Origin: Heterodera schachtii
Taxonomy: Eukaryota > Nematoda > Chromadorea > Rhabditida > Heteroderidae
DNA length: 64,000 bases
Assembly (NCBI GenBank): GCA_023374025.1
Contig: SIJG01000011.1
Span: forward strand, 1,892,574-1,956,573
Reading direction: 5' to 3'
Positions 34,051 to 45,139 of this stretch are shown in pieces; positions within the stretch are counted from its first letter, which is position 1, and each line of letters begins with the position of its first letter. The position numbers were made by a program, and so were the translations under genes. The notes beneath the pieces were generated by a model that did not search any database, was not told the DNA's origin, and saw only the letters and a program-made list of their open reading frames with translations.

Positions 34051-36963
34051 TTTAATCCATATTTCGACCATTTTTGGCAAATTTTCACAAGAAAATTGTG
34101 AATTAAACCCTTTTTGGCAGTTTTTAGTGTTTAAAGCCTGTTTACGCAAATATTGAATATAACATATTTTTTGGAATTTTTGAGGACCTTATGTTTTGGC
34201 AGTTTTTAGTCCATTTTTGAGATTTTTAGTACATATTTCGAGCTTATTTAGTCCATATTTAGTGTTTTTTAATCCATATAATTAGTACCTATTAATAATT
34301 TTAGTAAATTAATTAGTCGAACTCGCTGTCTCTGTTTTTTCAAAATTCATAGTGGAAAATGACAGAGGAATTGGACTCCAGAAAGATCGAATGTTTAGGG
34401 AAAACGGTATTTTTTGGTTTGCGGCCTAGATTTTAATTTTAAATCAAAGAACGCGTTGTGTAAAAACTATGGCGGCAAATCCTAGTTAGGGCATTATCGA
34501 TGAATAACACCTTTTTTGGGGAGAAAAGTTGCAGTAGCAAATTCATTAGATAACTTTTTATGAAAGCGTTATAGAATTACGGGCCATTTTTTAAGAAAGG
34601 GAAGGGAACCAAGAATGAGGAGTAAAAAGCCAAGGTAGGTCATTCTACGCTAATTGATTCTAACCGAGTGGTAAAGTGGGAAAGCTAATGTCCTTTCGTT
34701 AATTTATGCAATGGAAATGAATATTTTTGCAATTCGGCGCGTCCTTTGTTGATTTAAAAAAACAAAATAAAAATATTTATATAATTAAAACAAACAAATA
34801 AATAAACAAATAAAATATATTTTAAACATTAATAAAAAAAAATAATTAAAAATAAATCTTAGAAAAAAAGTAATTAAATTTTTATTTAAAAAAATATTTT
34901 AAATTAAACAAATAATTAAAAAAACAAATAAAATAACCTTTAATAAAAAAACAATTTGGTTTTGTACGTTTAACATGAATTTTTTTGACACACAAAATTT
35001 AAAAATTCAAAAAATGAGAAAATAATGCAGATTAAGAATAAAATTGATAGCTATTTTTTAAAATTTTATTTCCTTCATTCTTATACAATACCTGGAACTG
35101 GATGACTGTTGCCCTAATTTTTAAGGGTCGGCATTCCAATTGATTTGGTGCCCAAAGGACGAAGAAAGTGACCAAAATGGAGGGAGGGACGACGACGAAG
35201 ACAAACGAAGAAAAGTAGAAAGGGACAAATAACTGATCGGGTTTCGGTAAACCAAGAAAACTCAAAATTATTTACCATAAAAATAAAAGAAAAAAGAATT
35301 ATTCAGTGTATTTTTTAGATTGCTTATTTTGATGAGCCGTAACTCACTTAATTTTCAACTAAAAGCGAATAATTTTGAAAATACTAAACCAAAATGAGAA
35401 GAAAATAATGCATTTCATGATTGATTTATGACTCATAAACTTTCAATTTAATGATTTTATGTTGCCTTTCAAATTATTTTGCGGCGCGCTTTTTTAATTT
35501 TGGGCGAAATTTGCGATGAAAATGGCTTTGTCGTGTAATTTAATTTTATAATTTATTCTGAAAATATTTGGCATTCTGTCTTTGAAATTTTCAAAAAATC
35601 CATTCCGGAACCCGCGAGATCCCGCACAAAAAATCAAATTTGCGATTTGATGGGTCTTTGTGATTTTTTTTATTTTTGCAATAAAAATGCCGTGGAAAAA
35701 TAGCAAGAAATTAATAAAATAAATTTAGGGTGCCAACTGAAAATTTACAAGAAAACCAAAGAAAAGTAGAGATTGGACAAATAATTATTCGGTATTTTTC
35801 GGTAAAAAAGAATATTATTCTACCATAAATATTCAAAGAAAATCACTGGTCAGAATGCATTTTTTATATTGCTTACATATTTATATGAGATAGATAAATT
35901 TTGAAAACATAGAAAACGGTGCAAAACTTTTTTTTTATAGGTGCGCAATATTTGCTGAATATTTATGTGAGAAAAAATATTCTATGAAGAGAAATTACTA
36001 GGGCTATCAAAAATATGTACATAAATATGTAAGAAAAAAACCCGAAATATGTACCAAATATGTAATAAAATTTTTAAAATGCTTATTTTTTTGGAAAAAA
36101 ATTCTTCGCAAAAGGTGAAATAGGCATAAAATGCTATAAAAATGACCTAGATAGGCCTAGAATCACCTTTAATTATTTTAAAAATGATTTGATATCTCAT
36201 TTTTGGAAAATAGCGATTTTTAGAGGTAAATTTTATTTTTTCTAAAGAAATTACTATAAATTTTCAAAAATTCTCAAAATATGTAAAAAAGAAAATGAAA
36301 AACGAAAAATTGACGAAATTTTGGATTTTTTAAGAAAAACATGTAAAAAAATTATAATATGTAAGAAAAAAGTCTAAAATATGTATGTATAAAATTCCGA
36401 AATATGTATAAAAACCTCGAAATATGTAAAAATGTCTAAATAAAAGTCCATATTTTTGTTCGCAAACACAAAAAAAATGTATTTCCTACTATTCAGAGCA
36501 TGGAGAAGCCAGAAAAAAAGTATTATAAAGGAAAAAAAGAATAGAAAGAAGTACAGAGGCTTTTCACTACATTCATTAGGAAGTTGGGTACTTTTCCGTT
36601 TGGCCCTACACCACAAAATTTTAAAAAATGTCAATAAAGGGCGTACTGAAGGCGATTTAACTTCCCATTGCATCAATTAGCGGAGAGATAATGGTCCTCC
36701 CTTTCCCCGTTTTGCGCATAAATTATAAAATGTGAAAGCGCCCTATTCCTTTTTATTTTACTGCCTAGCTTCATTTTTAAACCGAAAATGGCCCTCAATT
36801 TTATATCCTTATTCCAAAATGAATTGTTAAACTTTATTTTTTTTTTTATCAATCTCAATTTTCCGAATTAAGTTTATTGTTAAATGAATAAAAATTAAAA
36901 ATAACGGAAATATAATGGAAAAAAAAGTCATTAGTTTATCGAAATGGTAGCAACTGATCATTA
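34051..36963. other. intergenic stretch with MITE-like sequence
   Basis: 34050-34340: TCCATATTT-type repeat. 34340-36000: no gene recognised; minus-strand open frames at 35032-35265 and 35494-35706 are not supported by composition or motif. 36002-36520: inverted copy of a repeat that starts AGGGCTATCAAAAATATGTA and carries ACATATTT units and the block CATGGAGAAGCCAGAAAAAA. The same block is at 52665-52690 and 53770-53790 on the other strand. Confidence 0.6.
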
Positions 36964-38160
36964 TTATTCCTCAGCAGAGAGAGCGGAACGATCAAATTTG
37001 AAATTGGGCCCAAAGTTTGCCTCAATTTCGTCTGTAAATTCCTTCAGAGAAGCAAATGGAAACAAATTATAAAATCAGCAGAAAAGTCCGAGTCCAAAGT
37101 GTATTTGAATTCTATAAAAATTTATAAATATTCAATTTTTATTATTATTTTTCTAACCCAAAAGTTGTCCATTTTTCGTGAAAAATATTTGACGAGTGCC
37201 AAAGTCAAAGCCAATTCCAACAACATCACCACGAGAAAATGTGGCAGTATCAATTCTTTTTGAGCCGTTGGCACAAAATTTCCCAAGGCTTGAAAAGGTG
37301 AAAGTGTCAGTGCGCTCAATTAAATAGCCCAACGGCGTCGGCTGTTTGACGGCAAAACCAAAGAGAACGGAGCTGAAAATGCCAAATTAAAAATTAAATA
37401 AAATTAATCATTTATTATAAATATTTATTAATTTAAATCACTTACCTTTTCTTATTTATGACCGAAATTTCATAGTAAAAAGTGTTGAAAAATTCGGCGG
37501 CGCCGTAACGAATCGAATATTTGGCGAAAACAGAACGAAAGACTGGAGTAAATAATTTATTTAATTTACTGCTGTTTCTCCAATTCACTGATCCGTTCCA
37601 AAATTGCCTTCTGATCATTTTGCAATTGTGTTGAGTGCTGATCAACAGAAACTTAAATTCGGTAAGAAAATTTATTATTTTCAAATTTAAAAATAAAATA
37701 AATTATGCTTAATTATTAAAAAACAGCAAATAATTTTCTTTACCGTATTTTTCCTTTTCCATTTCCATTTTGGCCAACTTTGAATGTAACAACAAAACTT
37801 GTTCCATCATCAGTTTCTGTTGGGCTAACTCTGCTTGAAGTGCCCTCTAAAAAAACCAAAAAAAATTATGATAAATAAAAAATAATAATTTAGAAACATT
37901 TAAAATATATGTGAAAAACTCACGTTTTCGTTTCGAGTCCCTTAATTAAGCACAATTGTTTCGTTTCCCGCAATTCCATTTCCATTTTGACAAACTTTTG
38001 ACGATTTCCTATAAATTAATAATTAAAATTTATTTCCATTTTTATTGTTTCTGTTGCGTTTTTCCACCTCAAATCTGTTGTTGATCACTGATTGATTCTG
38101 GGTTGTCCAATTTTTGACCAATAAGCGAGCCATCATAACAATTCTCTTCTAAAATTTTGA
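36964..38160 (-). pseudogene. SPRY-domain gene with frameshift (SPRYSEC-like)
   Basis: Minus-strand exons. 38160-38060: NCYDGSLIGQKLDNPESISD. About 38010-37930: coiled-coil-like QKFVKMEMELRETKQL. About 37850-37745: LQAELAQQKLMMEQVLLLHS, then KLAKMEMEKEKY. About 37660-37580: QLQNDQKAILERISELEKQ. Then the SPRY domain: 37542-37446 (SVFAKYSIRYGAAEFFNTFY), 37372-37158 (VLFGFAVKQPTPLG; FSRGDVVGIGFDFGTRQIFF; TKNGQLL) and 37111-36964 (FKYTLDSDFSAD; LFPFASLKEFTDEIEANFGP; stop). Order and motifs are those of nematode SPRY proteins, which include secreted effectors of cyst nematodes. Defects: one T is missing from the T-run after DFSAD, shifting frame in the last exon; the segment that normally precedes SVFAKYS is absent; some junction phases clash. 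No signal peptide was found. Confidence 0.85.
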
Positions 38161-38216
38161 AATTTTTAGGAAATAAAAAGAAATTTCCCAATTATCGGAC
38201 AATTTTCATGAATTTT

Positions 38217-38783
38217 TTAACATATTTTAGGATTGTTTACGGAAATTTTTGGAAACCTAGAAAATAAATCAAAAATTTCGGAAAATATTTTTGTTCATTT
38301 TTTTTTTTAATTATTTTAAAAATTTATAGTGAAAAAATGAAAATGTACCCCTGAAAAATACCAAAAAGTAATTTTTAAAAATATTAAAAAGTGATTCTAA
38401 GCCTATTTAAGTCATCTTAATAGCATTTTATGCTTACTTCATCCTTTACGAAGGATTTTTTTTCAAAAAATAACCATTTTAAAATATATTTATTTTTTAC
38501 ATATTTTTCTTACATATTTATGTACATATTTTGACCACTTTTTGTATATATTTTGACCACTTTTTTGTGGGGTCATGGCGTTTCGTACAATGGGCAGTTC
38601 GTACAATGCAGTTCGTACAGTAGGCGTTTCGTACAACGGGGTTTCGTACAAAAGGCATGTTTATAAAGGCTTAGAATAAGCAAGCTTTCGGATTAAGCTG
38701 AAGCTTGAGCCTAGGTTTAACCATAAGCTTAGGCTTGCTTGGGCTTAGGTCTAAGCTTAATCTTAGACTTTATAATTTTATTT
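38217..38783. repeat. direct repeat flanking CLE gene, left copy
   Basis: Begins TAACATATTTTAGGATTGTT and ends in GGTCTAAGCTTAATCTTAGA. It matches 41985-42578 almost base for base over about 570 bp in the same orientation. Contains the TTCGTACAATGGGCAG minisatellite and an AAGCTTAGGCTTGCTTGGGC block. Confidence 0.9.
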
Positions 38784-39188
38784 ACATATTTGGTACATAT
38801 TTTGGGGTTTTTGTACATATTTCATGTTTTTTTTTACATATTCATATATATATTTTGATTGACCGCTAGAATGAGGTGGTGGAGCCTGGTAAAAATGAGT
38901 TGAAGTCGTATCGTGGTAATTTGGAACAAGGAAATGAAGAGCAGCCCAGCGGTTGAACCGCCACTTTTAAATTATTTTTCAGAATTTTAATAAATAAAAA
39001 AAATTAAAAGTGGCAAAACAATTAGACGAAAGTAGAAAAATTATATCTAATTGAGAAAATTATTAATTCAACAACAGTTTGGTCGATTATGTCGGAGGAA
39101 ATCAGAAAAATATACCAAAATTAATAATAACACCAACAAATCGGAAACCAATTTGTTTTCCAACGAGACAAGCAAAAGATAGCAAATG

Positions 39189-39197
39189 TATATAAAT
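39189..39197 (+). promoter_or_regulatory. TATA-like box of CLE gene
   Basis: TATATAAAT, 76 bp before the ATG at 39273, a fitting distance for a short 5' leader. An inverted repeat GCCACTTTTAAATT/AATTAAAAGTGGC lies further upstream at about 38961-39013. Confidence 0.55.
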
Positions 39198-39272
39198 ACT
39201 GCCATATTTAGAACAGAAAAACCATTCAATACAACGCGGCACAATAAAAAATTTAAAAGGTTCTGAAAAAAT

Positions 39273-39968
39273 ATGTCCAAAATTTTCAAAGTCCTTCTTA
39301 TTGTGCTTTTGGCCGTCATCTCATTCAGTTCTTCGGCTTCCACTGATGGCAAAAGTAATAACATATCAAAATATGTTTTTTTATTTATTTTAAAATAGTG
39401 TTCCTTCAAATTGTGTCAAAATTTTACCATTTTGATGTCCATGAAAATGTATACAGAATCCTTATTCGGTGGTGAACCCTTGAAATAATTGACATAAAAT
39501 TGGCATTGGCTTTAAGAAACTGCTAATGATGGCAGTGGAAGCAACTCATCAGTTGGGATTGGTACGAAGATCAAACGAATTGTCACCGCTGGGCTGCTCT
39601 TCACTTCCCTGGCCACGGGTGGGGCGCAAGCAATTGGGCGAGGCAATGCTCAGGGAGTAAATGCCGCCGGATTGGTGCCATCGCATGTGACCAATCGCTC
39701 AATGGTATACGCATTACTAGGGACGGCTAATTGTGCCAAGTTTACATGATACTACTGTAATTCACTTTTCCAGGCTCCACCACCTCCTCCTGCGCAATTT
39801 GAAAAGGGGGCAACTCGAGTAGAAAAAATGAAGGCACATCTACGCGAACTTGCTGAGAAAATGCCGCCGGTCAATGAATCGAAGGTAGGAATTTGGCTTC
39901 AGTAATTGTCTTTTAATTATGCCATTTAGCGACTGTCACCGAGTGGACCCGACCCACGTCATCATTAA
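39273..39968 (+). CDS. CLE-like effector (CLAVATA3/ESR peptide mimic)
   Basis: Four exons: 39273-39354, 39517-39704, 39774-39884, 39930-39968; all phases agree and give 139 residues. Residues 1-22 or so are a signal peptide (MSKIFKVLLIVLLAVISFSS). The middle part is a variable domain (TANDGSGSNSSVGIGTKIKR; VTAGLLFTSLATGGAQAIGR; a proline run APPPPPAQFEKG; a charged helix RVEKMKAHLRELAEKM). The last exon encodes only RLSPSGPDPRHH, a full CLE dodecapeptide with the conserved R1, P4, G6, P7, P9, H11 and H12. In cyst nematodes such proteins are made in the dorsal gland, secreted into feeding cells and processed to ligands that act on plant CLE receptors. The layout here (leader, variable domain, single terminal CLE motif) is that of the Heterodera type. 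A TATA-like box stands at 39189 and the SPRY gene diverges from it upstream. I see no disabling change. Confidence 0.95.
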
Positions 39969-41000
39969 CCTTGAGGCCATGGATGGAGCAAACGGAGGAA
40001 GAAAGAATGGATGCTTAGTTTTAAGATTTTATTCTATCCTTTTTTCTTTATTAGTTTTTCAAAACAAATTTCTTCCACAACTTTTCAAACTATTTGTTGT
40101 TTTTGAATCTTTTTAGATAAATCAAGAGCATTAAACATTAACCTAAATAAATTATAATTTTATTATAAATAATGAGGGAAAGATATTAAATTTTGGAATT
40201 AATTCTAATTTGCAATTATTTATGAAAATATTTTTTATTTATCTTATGCTGTTCGAGAGTCTCAGTGTCATCTCTCGGTCTCGAGATTCGCGAATTTCCG
40301 ATACCGAAAAGCACTTAAACCTGTTTTTCGTGCGTTTCAGGTCACTGCGAAATCAGGAAAAAATGAGCTAAAAACTAAAAACCGGAGTAAATGAAAAAAT
40401 GTATGAGTGATCAGGAAGGCATCCAAAAAATATGGAAATCCATTTTTCCTGGACCATATTTCCATATTTTTCCATATTTTGGATTTAAGTCCATGTTTTA
40501 TGTCCATTTTTTGGCCTTTTTCCAAAAAACCCTATTAGAATGGCCGACATCAGCTAAATTGGCCGTTTTGACACCAAAGACCGGAAAATTTTCCAAAAAA
40601 AAAAGAGGAAAATTTTGGTTTTAGTCGGTTTCTCAAAAAAATTGCTTTTTTCTTCTTCTTCTAAAACGAGTTATTATACCATCCATATTCAGCCATTTTA
40701 AATGTATTTTATTTCAATTTAATGAATTTGAAAAAATTGAAAATTTTCCCTCAAAATTTATGTCCATGTTTTTGCCATTTTATCTCCATATTTTGCGATT
40801 TTTGGTCCATTTTTTATGGCCATATTTCGCGATTTTATATCATATTTTTGGATGCCCTAGTGATCAGACAATTAATAATCGGTTTTAAAATTGAATGGGT
40901 GAAAAGTTGGATTTGAAAAAAACAATCTAATTTTTTGCCATTTTATGGGTTAGATTCAATATGAAAGCAAATTTTTGTGATTATTATTTTTCTCGGCACG
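39969..41000. other. CLE 3' flank and dispersed repeat, copy 2
   Basis: Presumed 3' UTR to about 40200, then at 40430-40620 a copy of the CCATATTT / TTTTTCCAAAAAACCCTATT repeat seen at 5950-6165. No gene. Confidence 0.6.
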
Positions 41001-41004
41001 CCTA

Positions 41005-41322
41005 CATTTCGCCTACTAAGCCAAAAACATTCATTTCGCCTACTAACACAAAATCGGACGTTTCGCCTACTGACATTTCGCCTACTGGACATCTTGCCTA
41101 CTGACATTTCGCCTACTGTACATTTCGCCTACTAACCCAAAAACATTCATTTCGCCTACTAACACAAAATCGGACCTTTCGCCTACTGACATTTCGCCTA
41201 CATGTCATTTCGCCTACTAACCCAAAAACATTCATTTCGCCTACTAACACAAAACCGGACCTTTCGCCTACATGTCATTTCGCCTACTAACCCAAAAAAT
41301 ATTCATTTCGCCTACTGATATA
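41005..41322. repeat. CATTTCGCCTACT minisatellite
   Basis: More than fifteen copies of a short core, ATTTCGCCTACT, separated by spacers such as AACCCAAAAACATTC and AACACAAAATCGGAC, arranged in a higher-order period of about 85 bp. Confidence 0.85.
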
Positions 41323-41441
41323 AGTCAATTGATATAATGATAAAAAGAAAATTAAAATAGAGATAAACAATCTGATGTCGTCCTGATTTTCAGCCATAAC
41401 AACATATGTATCCCTATTTTCTTTTTTAAATCAGTTTAATC

Positions 41442-41834
41442 CAGAGTGGCCAAGTGTCCTTACTTCAGGGATTTGTCCTTATTTGGAGGGGCCGGGTCTT
41501 AGAAATTAAAAATGTCCTTATTTCTAAGATTTGTCCTTATTTTGGCACGATTCTTGAGTGTAAAATGGCCCAAAATTTCAGTGAAAATCTGTTTAAAAAT
41601 GTCTTTTTTCCTTCGGCGGCGCCTATCGGCACCGTCGGGCCCCCAAATCTTATTTTTTGTTCATAAAAATTGTCTCAAAAATTTGTCATTTTTTGGTGGA
41701 AATCTGTTAAAAAATTGCAGTTAAATTTTCAACTTCACGCTACTATTAGTTTTAGAAAAAATCTTATTTTTGGGGTCTGAATCTTATTTTTTAGCCATTT
41801 TGTCTTATTTTGAAAAAAAAACTTGGCCACTCTG
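41442..41834. mobile_element. hAT-type MITE, 8-bp TSD GTTTAATC
   Basis: Terminal inverted repeats CAGAGTGGCCAAGT/ACTTGGCCACTCTG, flanked by exact duplications GTTTAATC at 41434-41441 and 41835-41842. The interior carries GTCCTTATTT repeats and one GGCGCCTATCGGCACCGTCG block. No transposase. Confidence 0.9.
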
Positions 41835-41984
41835 GTTTAATCCCATAAAAGGCAACAAAAATACAGCAAATTGACTTCACTAAAAATTGCGAACAAAACC
41901 GGGACTTTTATTTACATATTTCGGGATTTTCTTACATATTTGGTACATATTTTGCTTTTTTTTCATCTATATTTCCATTTTTTA

Positions 41985-42578
41985 ACATATTTTAGGATTG
42001 TTTACGGAAATTTTTGGAAACCTAGAAAATAAATCAAAAATTTCGGAAAATATTTTTGTTCATTTTTTTTTACTTATTTTAAAAATTTATAGTGAAAAAA
42101 TGAAAATGTACCCCTGAAAAATACCAAAAAGTAATTTTTAAAAATATTAAAAAGTGATTCTAAGCCTATTTAAGTCATCTTAATAGCATTTTATGCTTAC
42201 TTCATCCTTTACGAAGGATTTTTTTTCAAAAAATAACCATTTTAAAATATATTTATTTTTTTACATATTTTTCTTACATATTTATGTACATATTTTGACC
42301 ACTTTTTGTATATATTTTGACCACTTTTTTGTGGGGTCATGGCGTTTCGTACAATGGGCAGTTCGTACAATGCAGTTCGTACAGTAGGCGTTTCGTACAA
42401 TAGGCAGTTCGTACAATGGGCGATTCGTACAACGGGGTTTCGTACAAAAGGCATGTTTATAAAGGCTTAGAATAAGCATAAGCTTTCGGATTAAGCTGAA
42501 GCTTGAGCCTAGGTTTAACCATAAGCTTAGGCTTGCTTGGGCTTAGGTCTTAGCTTAATCTTAGACTTTATTTTATAA
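41985..42578. repeat. direct repeat flanking CLE gene, right copy
   Basis: Counterpart of 38217-38783; differs by one additional pair of TTCGTACAA minisatellite units and a few point changes. Together the copies bracket about 3.2 kb holding the CLE gene, the CATTTCGCCTACT array and the GTTTAATC MITE. Confidence 0.9.
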
Positions 42579-42913
42579 TTTTTTTTATTGTACGAACTGC
42601 TATTGACCCCTTTTTTGTACATATTTTTGGCAGCCCTACTCATTACATTTTTTATTTAGTTGATTTAAGCTGTTTGTTTTCTTGTATGTGTGTTTTTGCC
42701 TGTTATAAATATTTTTGGTTGACCTCAGACTAATTTTATTGCTTTGTATTTTTTATTTGAATTAAATTGTAAAGTGTTGCGGATTGAATTGATGCTCATC
42801 AGTAGAATGGCCAAAGGCGCCAAGAGAAGCAAACAATGAAGAGAAAATCCTTTTTATATTATGAAGCTCTTCTGGCTCTGGGTAAATTCACTGACGTTGC
42901 TTTAAGACAGTAC

Positions 42914-43093
42914 TAGAGTTGTCCGGGACTGGTACTGAAAAACGTACATCTGAGTACCTAAGTCCAGGTTTTGTCCGGGACCGGGACTTCTCCCGGTTTT
43001 TTCCCGGTTTTCCCAGCCAAAAAGTCCCGGGTTTTCAACCAGAAAAGTCCCGGTCCCGGTTTTTCTCAAAATTTCCGGTCCCGTACAACTCTA
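42914..43093. mobile_element. short MITE with TAGAGTTGTCCGGGAC ends
   Basis: Terminal inverted repeats TAGAGTTGTCCGGGAC / GTCCCGTACAACTCTA (one mismatch) and an 8-bp duplication with one change (GACAGTAC, GACAATAC). The interior is repeats of CCCGGTTTT and GTCCCGG. Open frames across it are incidental. 43100-44380 shows no gene. Confidence 0.75.
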
Positions 43094-44382
43094 GACAATA
43101 CACAGATTGCTCAAAGACTGAGACTCTAGAAAAAAGCAAGGATTGCCGAAAATTTGTCGAAGTTGCTCAAATTACTGAGTTTTACTTTACCATTCTACAG
43201 AATTGCTCAAAGATTGAGAAACCAATTTGCTGAAAGTTGCAAAAAATTTATTAACAGTTTTTTAAAATGATGCAGTTTTGATAAAAACGGAATTTGGACG
43301 GACAAGAAATGCGATGCCGATTATTAATTTGAGTTCATGCTGGGCCGTTCATTACCTGCAAAATTTCAAAAAATTTTGGAAAAAATATTAGTACAATGTA
43401 CGAAATGGAAGCCCTAAAGATGGGCTAATCCATATTTGCGAATCGAGTCAATAGGTTGAAGCAACGCTGAAAAGTTATTTTGTAGGGGATTTTGTGCTTT
43501 AATAAGTCTATTTAATTTTTCCAAAAAATTTCTTCAAGCCCCCTTGAAAATTTTTTTTCTTGATTTTATAAATTTTCCTTCAGACCACCATGTCGGAGCT
43601 AGCAGTAATTATTTCAGAATTCTCGCATAGCCTAGCTCTAAAATTTTGAAATTTTTGAGCATATACTTTTGGCCACTATATTTTGAGCAAAATTTTTAGA
43701 ATGGGTGAACAATTCGTTGAACGGAGGAAGGAAATTGAGTTTAGGTTCTTTTGAAAGCTCAGGGATAGGCTAAAAAAACAAAACGACCCCCTGACAAAAC
43801 TGCCAAACTAAACCGTCCCCAACGACTTTTCTGTGCTCGCTTTTCTACGTGCCAACCATCAGATTTTTTACAGAAGAGGCACCAATTTGCGTATTCATTC
43901 ATATAAAGGCGATGTCCAGTCGATTTGGGATGTTTTTGCCCGTGAAATTTGGTTAATTTTTTTCAAAATTTTTTCAACCGCTACGAAATTTTCTAAAATT
44001 TTTCTATTTTATTTTTAATATTTATAAAATTGAATAAAATGATTTTATAGTTTATTTATCCACAGAAGAAATTCTAATTTATTTATTTATTTATTTATTC
44101 AAAAATAAAAATAACCAAAAGAAGGGCATGTGCCACTTACACTTTTGGTGGAAATAAGTGGAAATGTGAAGTAGTGAAAATAGACAATTGATATTTTGAA
44201 TGGAGAAGCAAGCAGAAAGTAGAATAGTCAGACCTCCAAAAGAGAATTTGGTTTTTTTTATAGGGGTTGGAGAAAAAAAAAATTTTTTTTTTTTTTTTGA
44301 GGAAAAATTTTGGTGAGAAATTTGAAGTACTGGAATAAATGTATTGTTTTTTTTTGAGGAAATGTTTGGAGGTCTGACAGAA

Positions 44383-45075
44383 TTATTTATTGAAAAGACG
44401 AGGGTATTGTTTTTCGAGTGATTGAATTTGGTGAACAATTTTGTCGGTTGGTGGTAATGATTTTAATGCTTCGTAACATACGAGGATTGTTTGGTCAAAA
44501 ACCTCTGGAGATTTAGGAATGTTTTCATTTGCCTCCTGGTTTGGTCCATTTTCTTTGACGGGAGTCGGAACAATTGTCTGGGGAGATTGCATTGCTGGTG
44601 CCACGGGAGCATGGTTTTGTTGACGTTTTCGGACACGCGCTTCGTATTCCTCCTTAAGTTGTTCTTGGCTCAGCGCTGGGCGGACGAACAGATGGGCCAG
44701 GTTTTGTTGAGAACGGAGTCGAGCACGCTCGCGCTTCCATCCTCCAAGTGCAATGTGTTGATGTGTGGGTGTTGGCATGACCACCTTGAGCGGGCGAGGT
44801 GTTGTTCGCTGGGGGTCGAACCGGCCGAGTCGAAAGACCGCGGTTGGTTCTGCCTCAACTTCAAGATGGTCCAAGATTTTGGTGGTGGCTTCCCTGTCGT
44901 CCTGAACGCGCTCCGATGTGCGAGCGGCATTGCTTTCCGGGAGGCCAATGAACACCAGTGTGCGTTGGCGTTCTTGCTCTGCGAGTGTGGCAGTGTTTGG
45001 GTCCAGGTCCAGCACAGGTGCCATTGAACGTTTGGCGCGAGGCGGAGTGATGTTTGTTGCGTTGGTTCGCTTCAT
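44383..45075 (-). CDS. LINE ORF1-like protein, intact frame
   Basis: 230 codons from ATG, in an island of about 50% GC. It begins with a basic region (MKRTNATNITPPRAKRSM) and then has the non-LTR ORF1-type core: RTLVFIGLPESNAARTSERV, DDREATTKILDHLEVEAEPT, VFRLGRFDPQRTTPRPLKVV, then a helix-rich LSQEQLKEEYEARVRKRQQN and a C-terminal acidic tail. In such elements this protein is an RNA-binding chaperone of the retrotransposon. No endonuclease or reverse transcriptase follows on this strand; AT-rich sequence with a long T-run (about 44278-44298) lies downstream. It may be a 5' fragment of an element, or a retained host copy. The RT relic at 24.5 kb may be of the same kind. Confidence 0.65.
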   Translation of the reverse strand: MKRTNATNITPPRAKRSMAPVLDLDPNTATLAEQERQRTLVFIGLPESNAARTSERVQDDREATTKILDHLEVEAEPTAVFRLGRFDPQRTTPRPLKVVMPTPTHQHIALGGWKRERARLRSQQNLAHLFVRPALSQEQLKEEYEARVRKRQQNHAPVAPAMQSPQTIVPTPVKENGPNQEANENIPKSPEVFDQTILVCYEALKSLPPTDKIVHQIQSLEKQYPRLFNK

Positions 45076-45139
45076 GTCGATTATTAGGAAAGAAAATTTG
45101 TTTTTTTTTTGCGATCTTAATTGGACAATTACTTGTCCT

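Noticed and set aside
40337..40624. Small frames on both strands at 40.4-40.6 kb
   Set aside because: They lie in a dispersed CCATATTT repeat present at three places in the window.
41005..41322. CRISPR-like array
   Set aside because: Short repeats with short, themselves repeated spacers in a nematode genome; it is a minisatellite with a higher-order period.
42242..42479. Cys/Thr-rich frames (TNCLLYETP type)
   Set aside because: Reading of the TTCGTACAATGGGCAG minisatellite in the direct repeat.
44491..45027. 178-codon plus-strand frame opposite the LINE ORF1
   Set aside because: Antisense shadow; the minus-strand frame has recognisable ORF1-type text and the right length.
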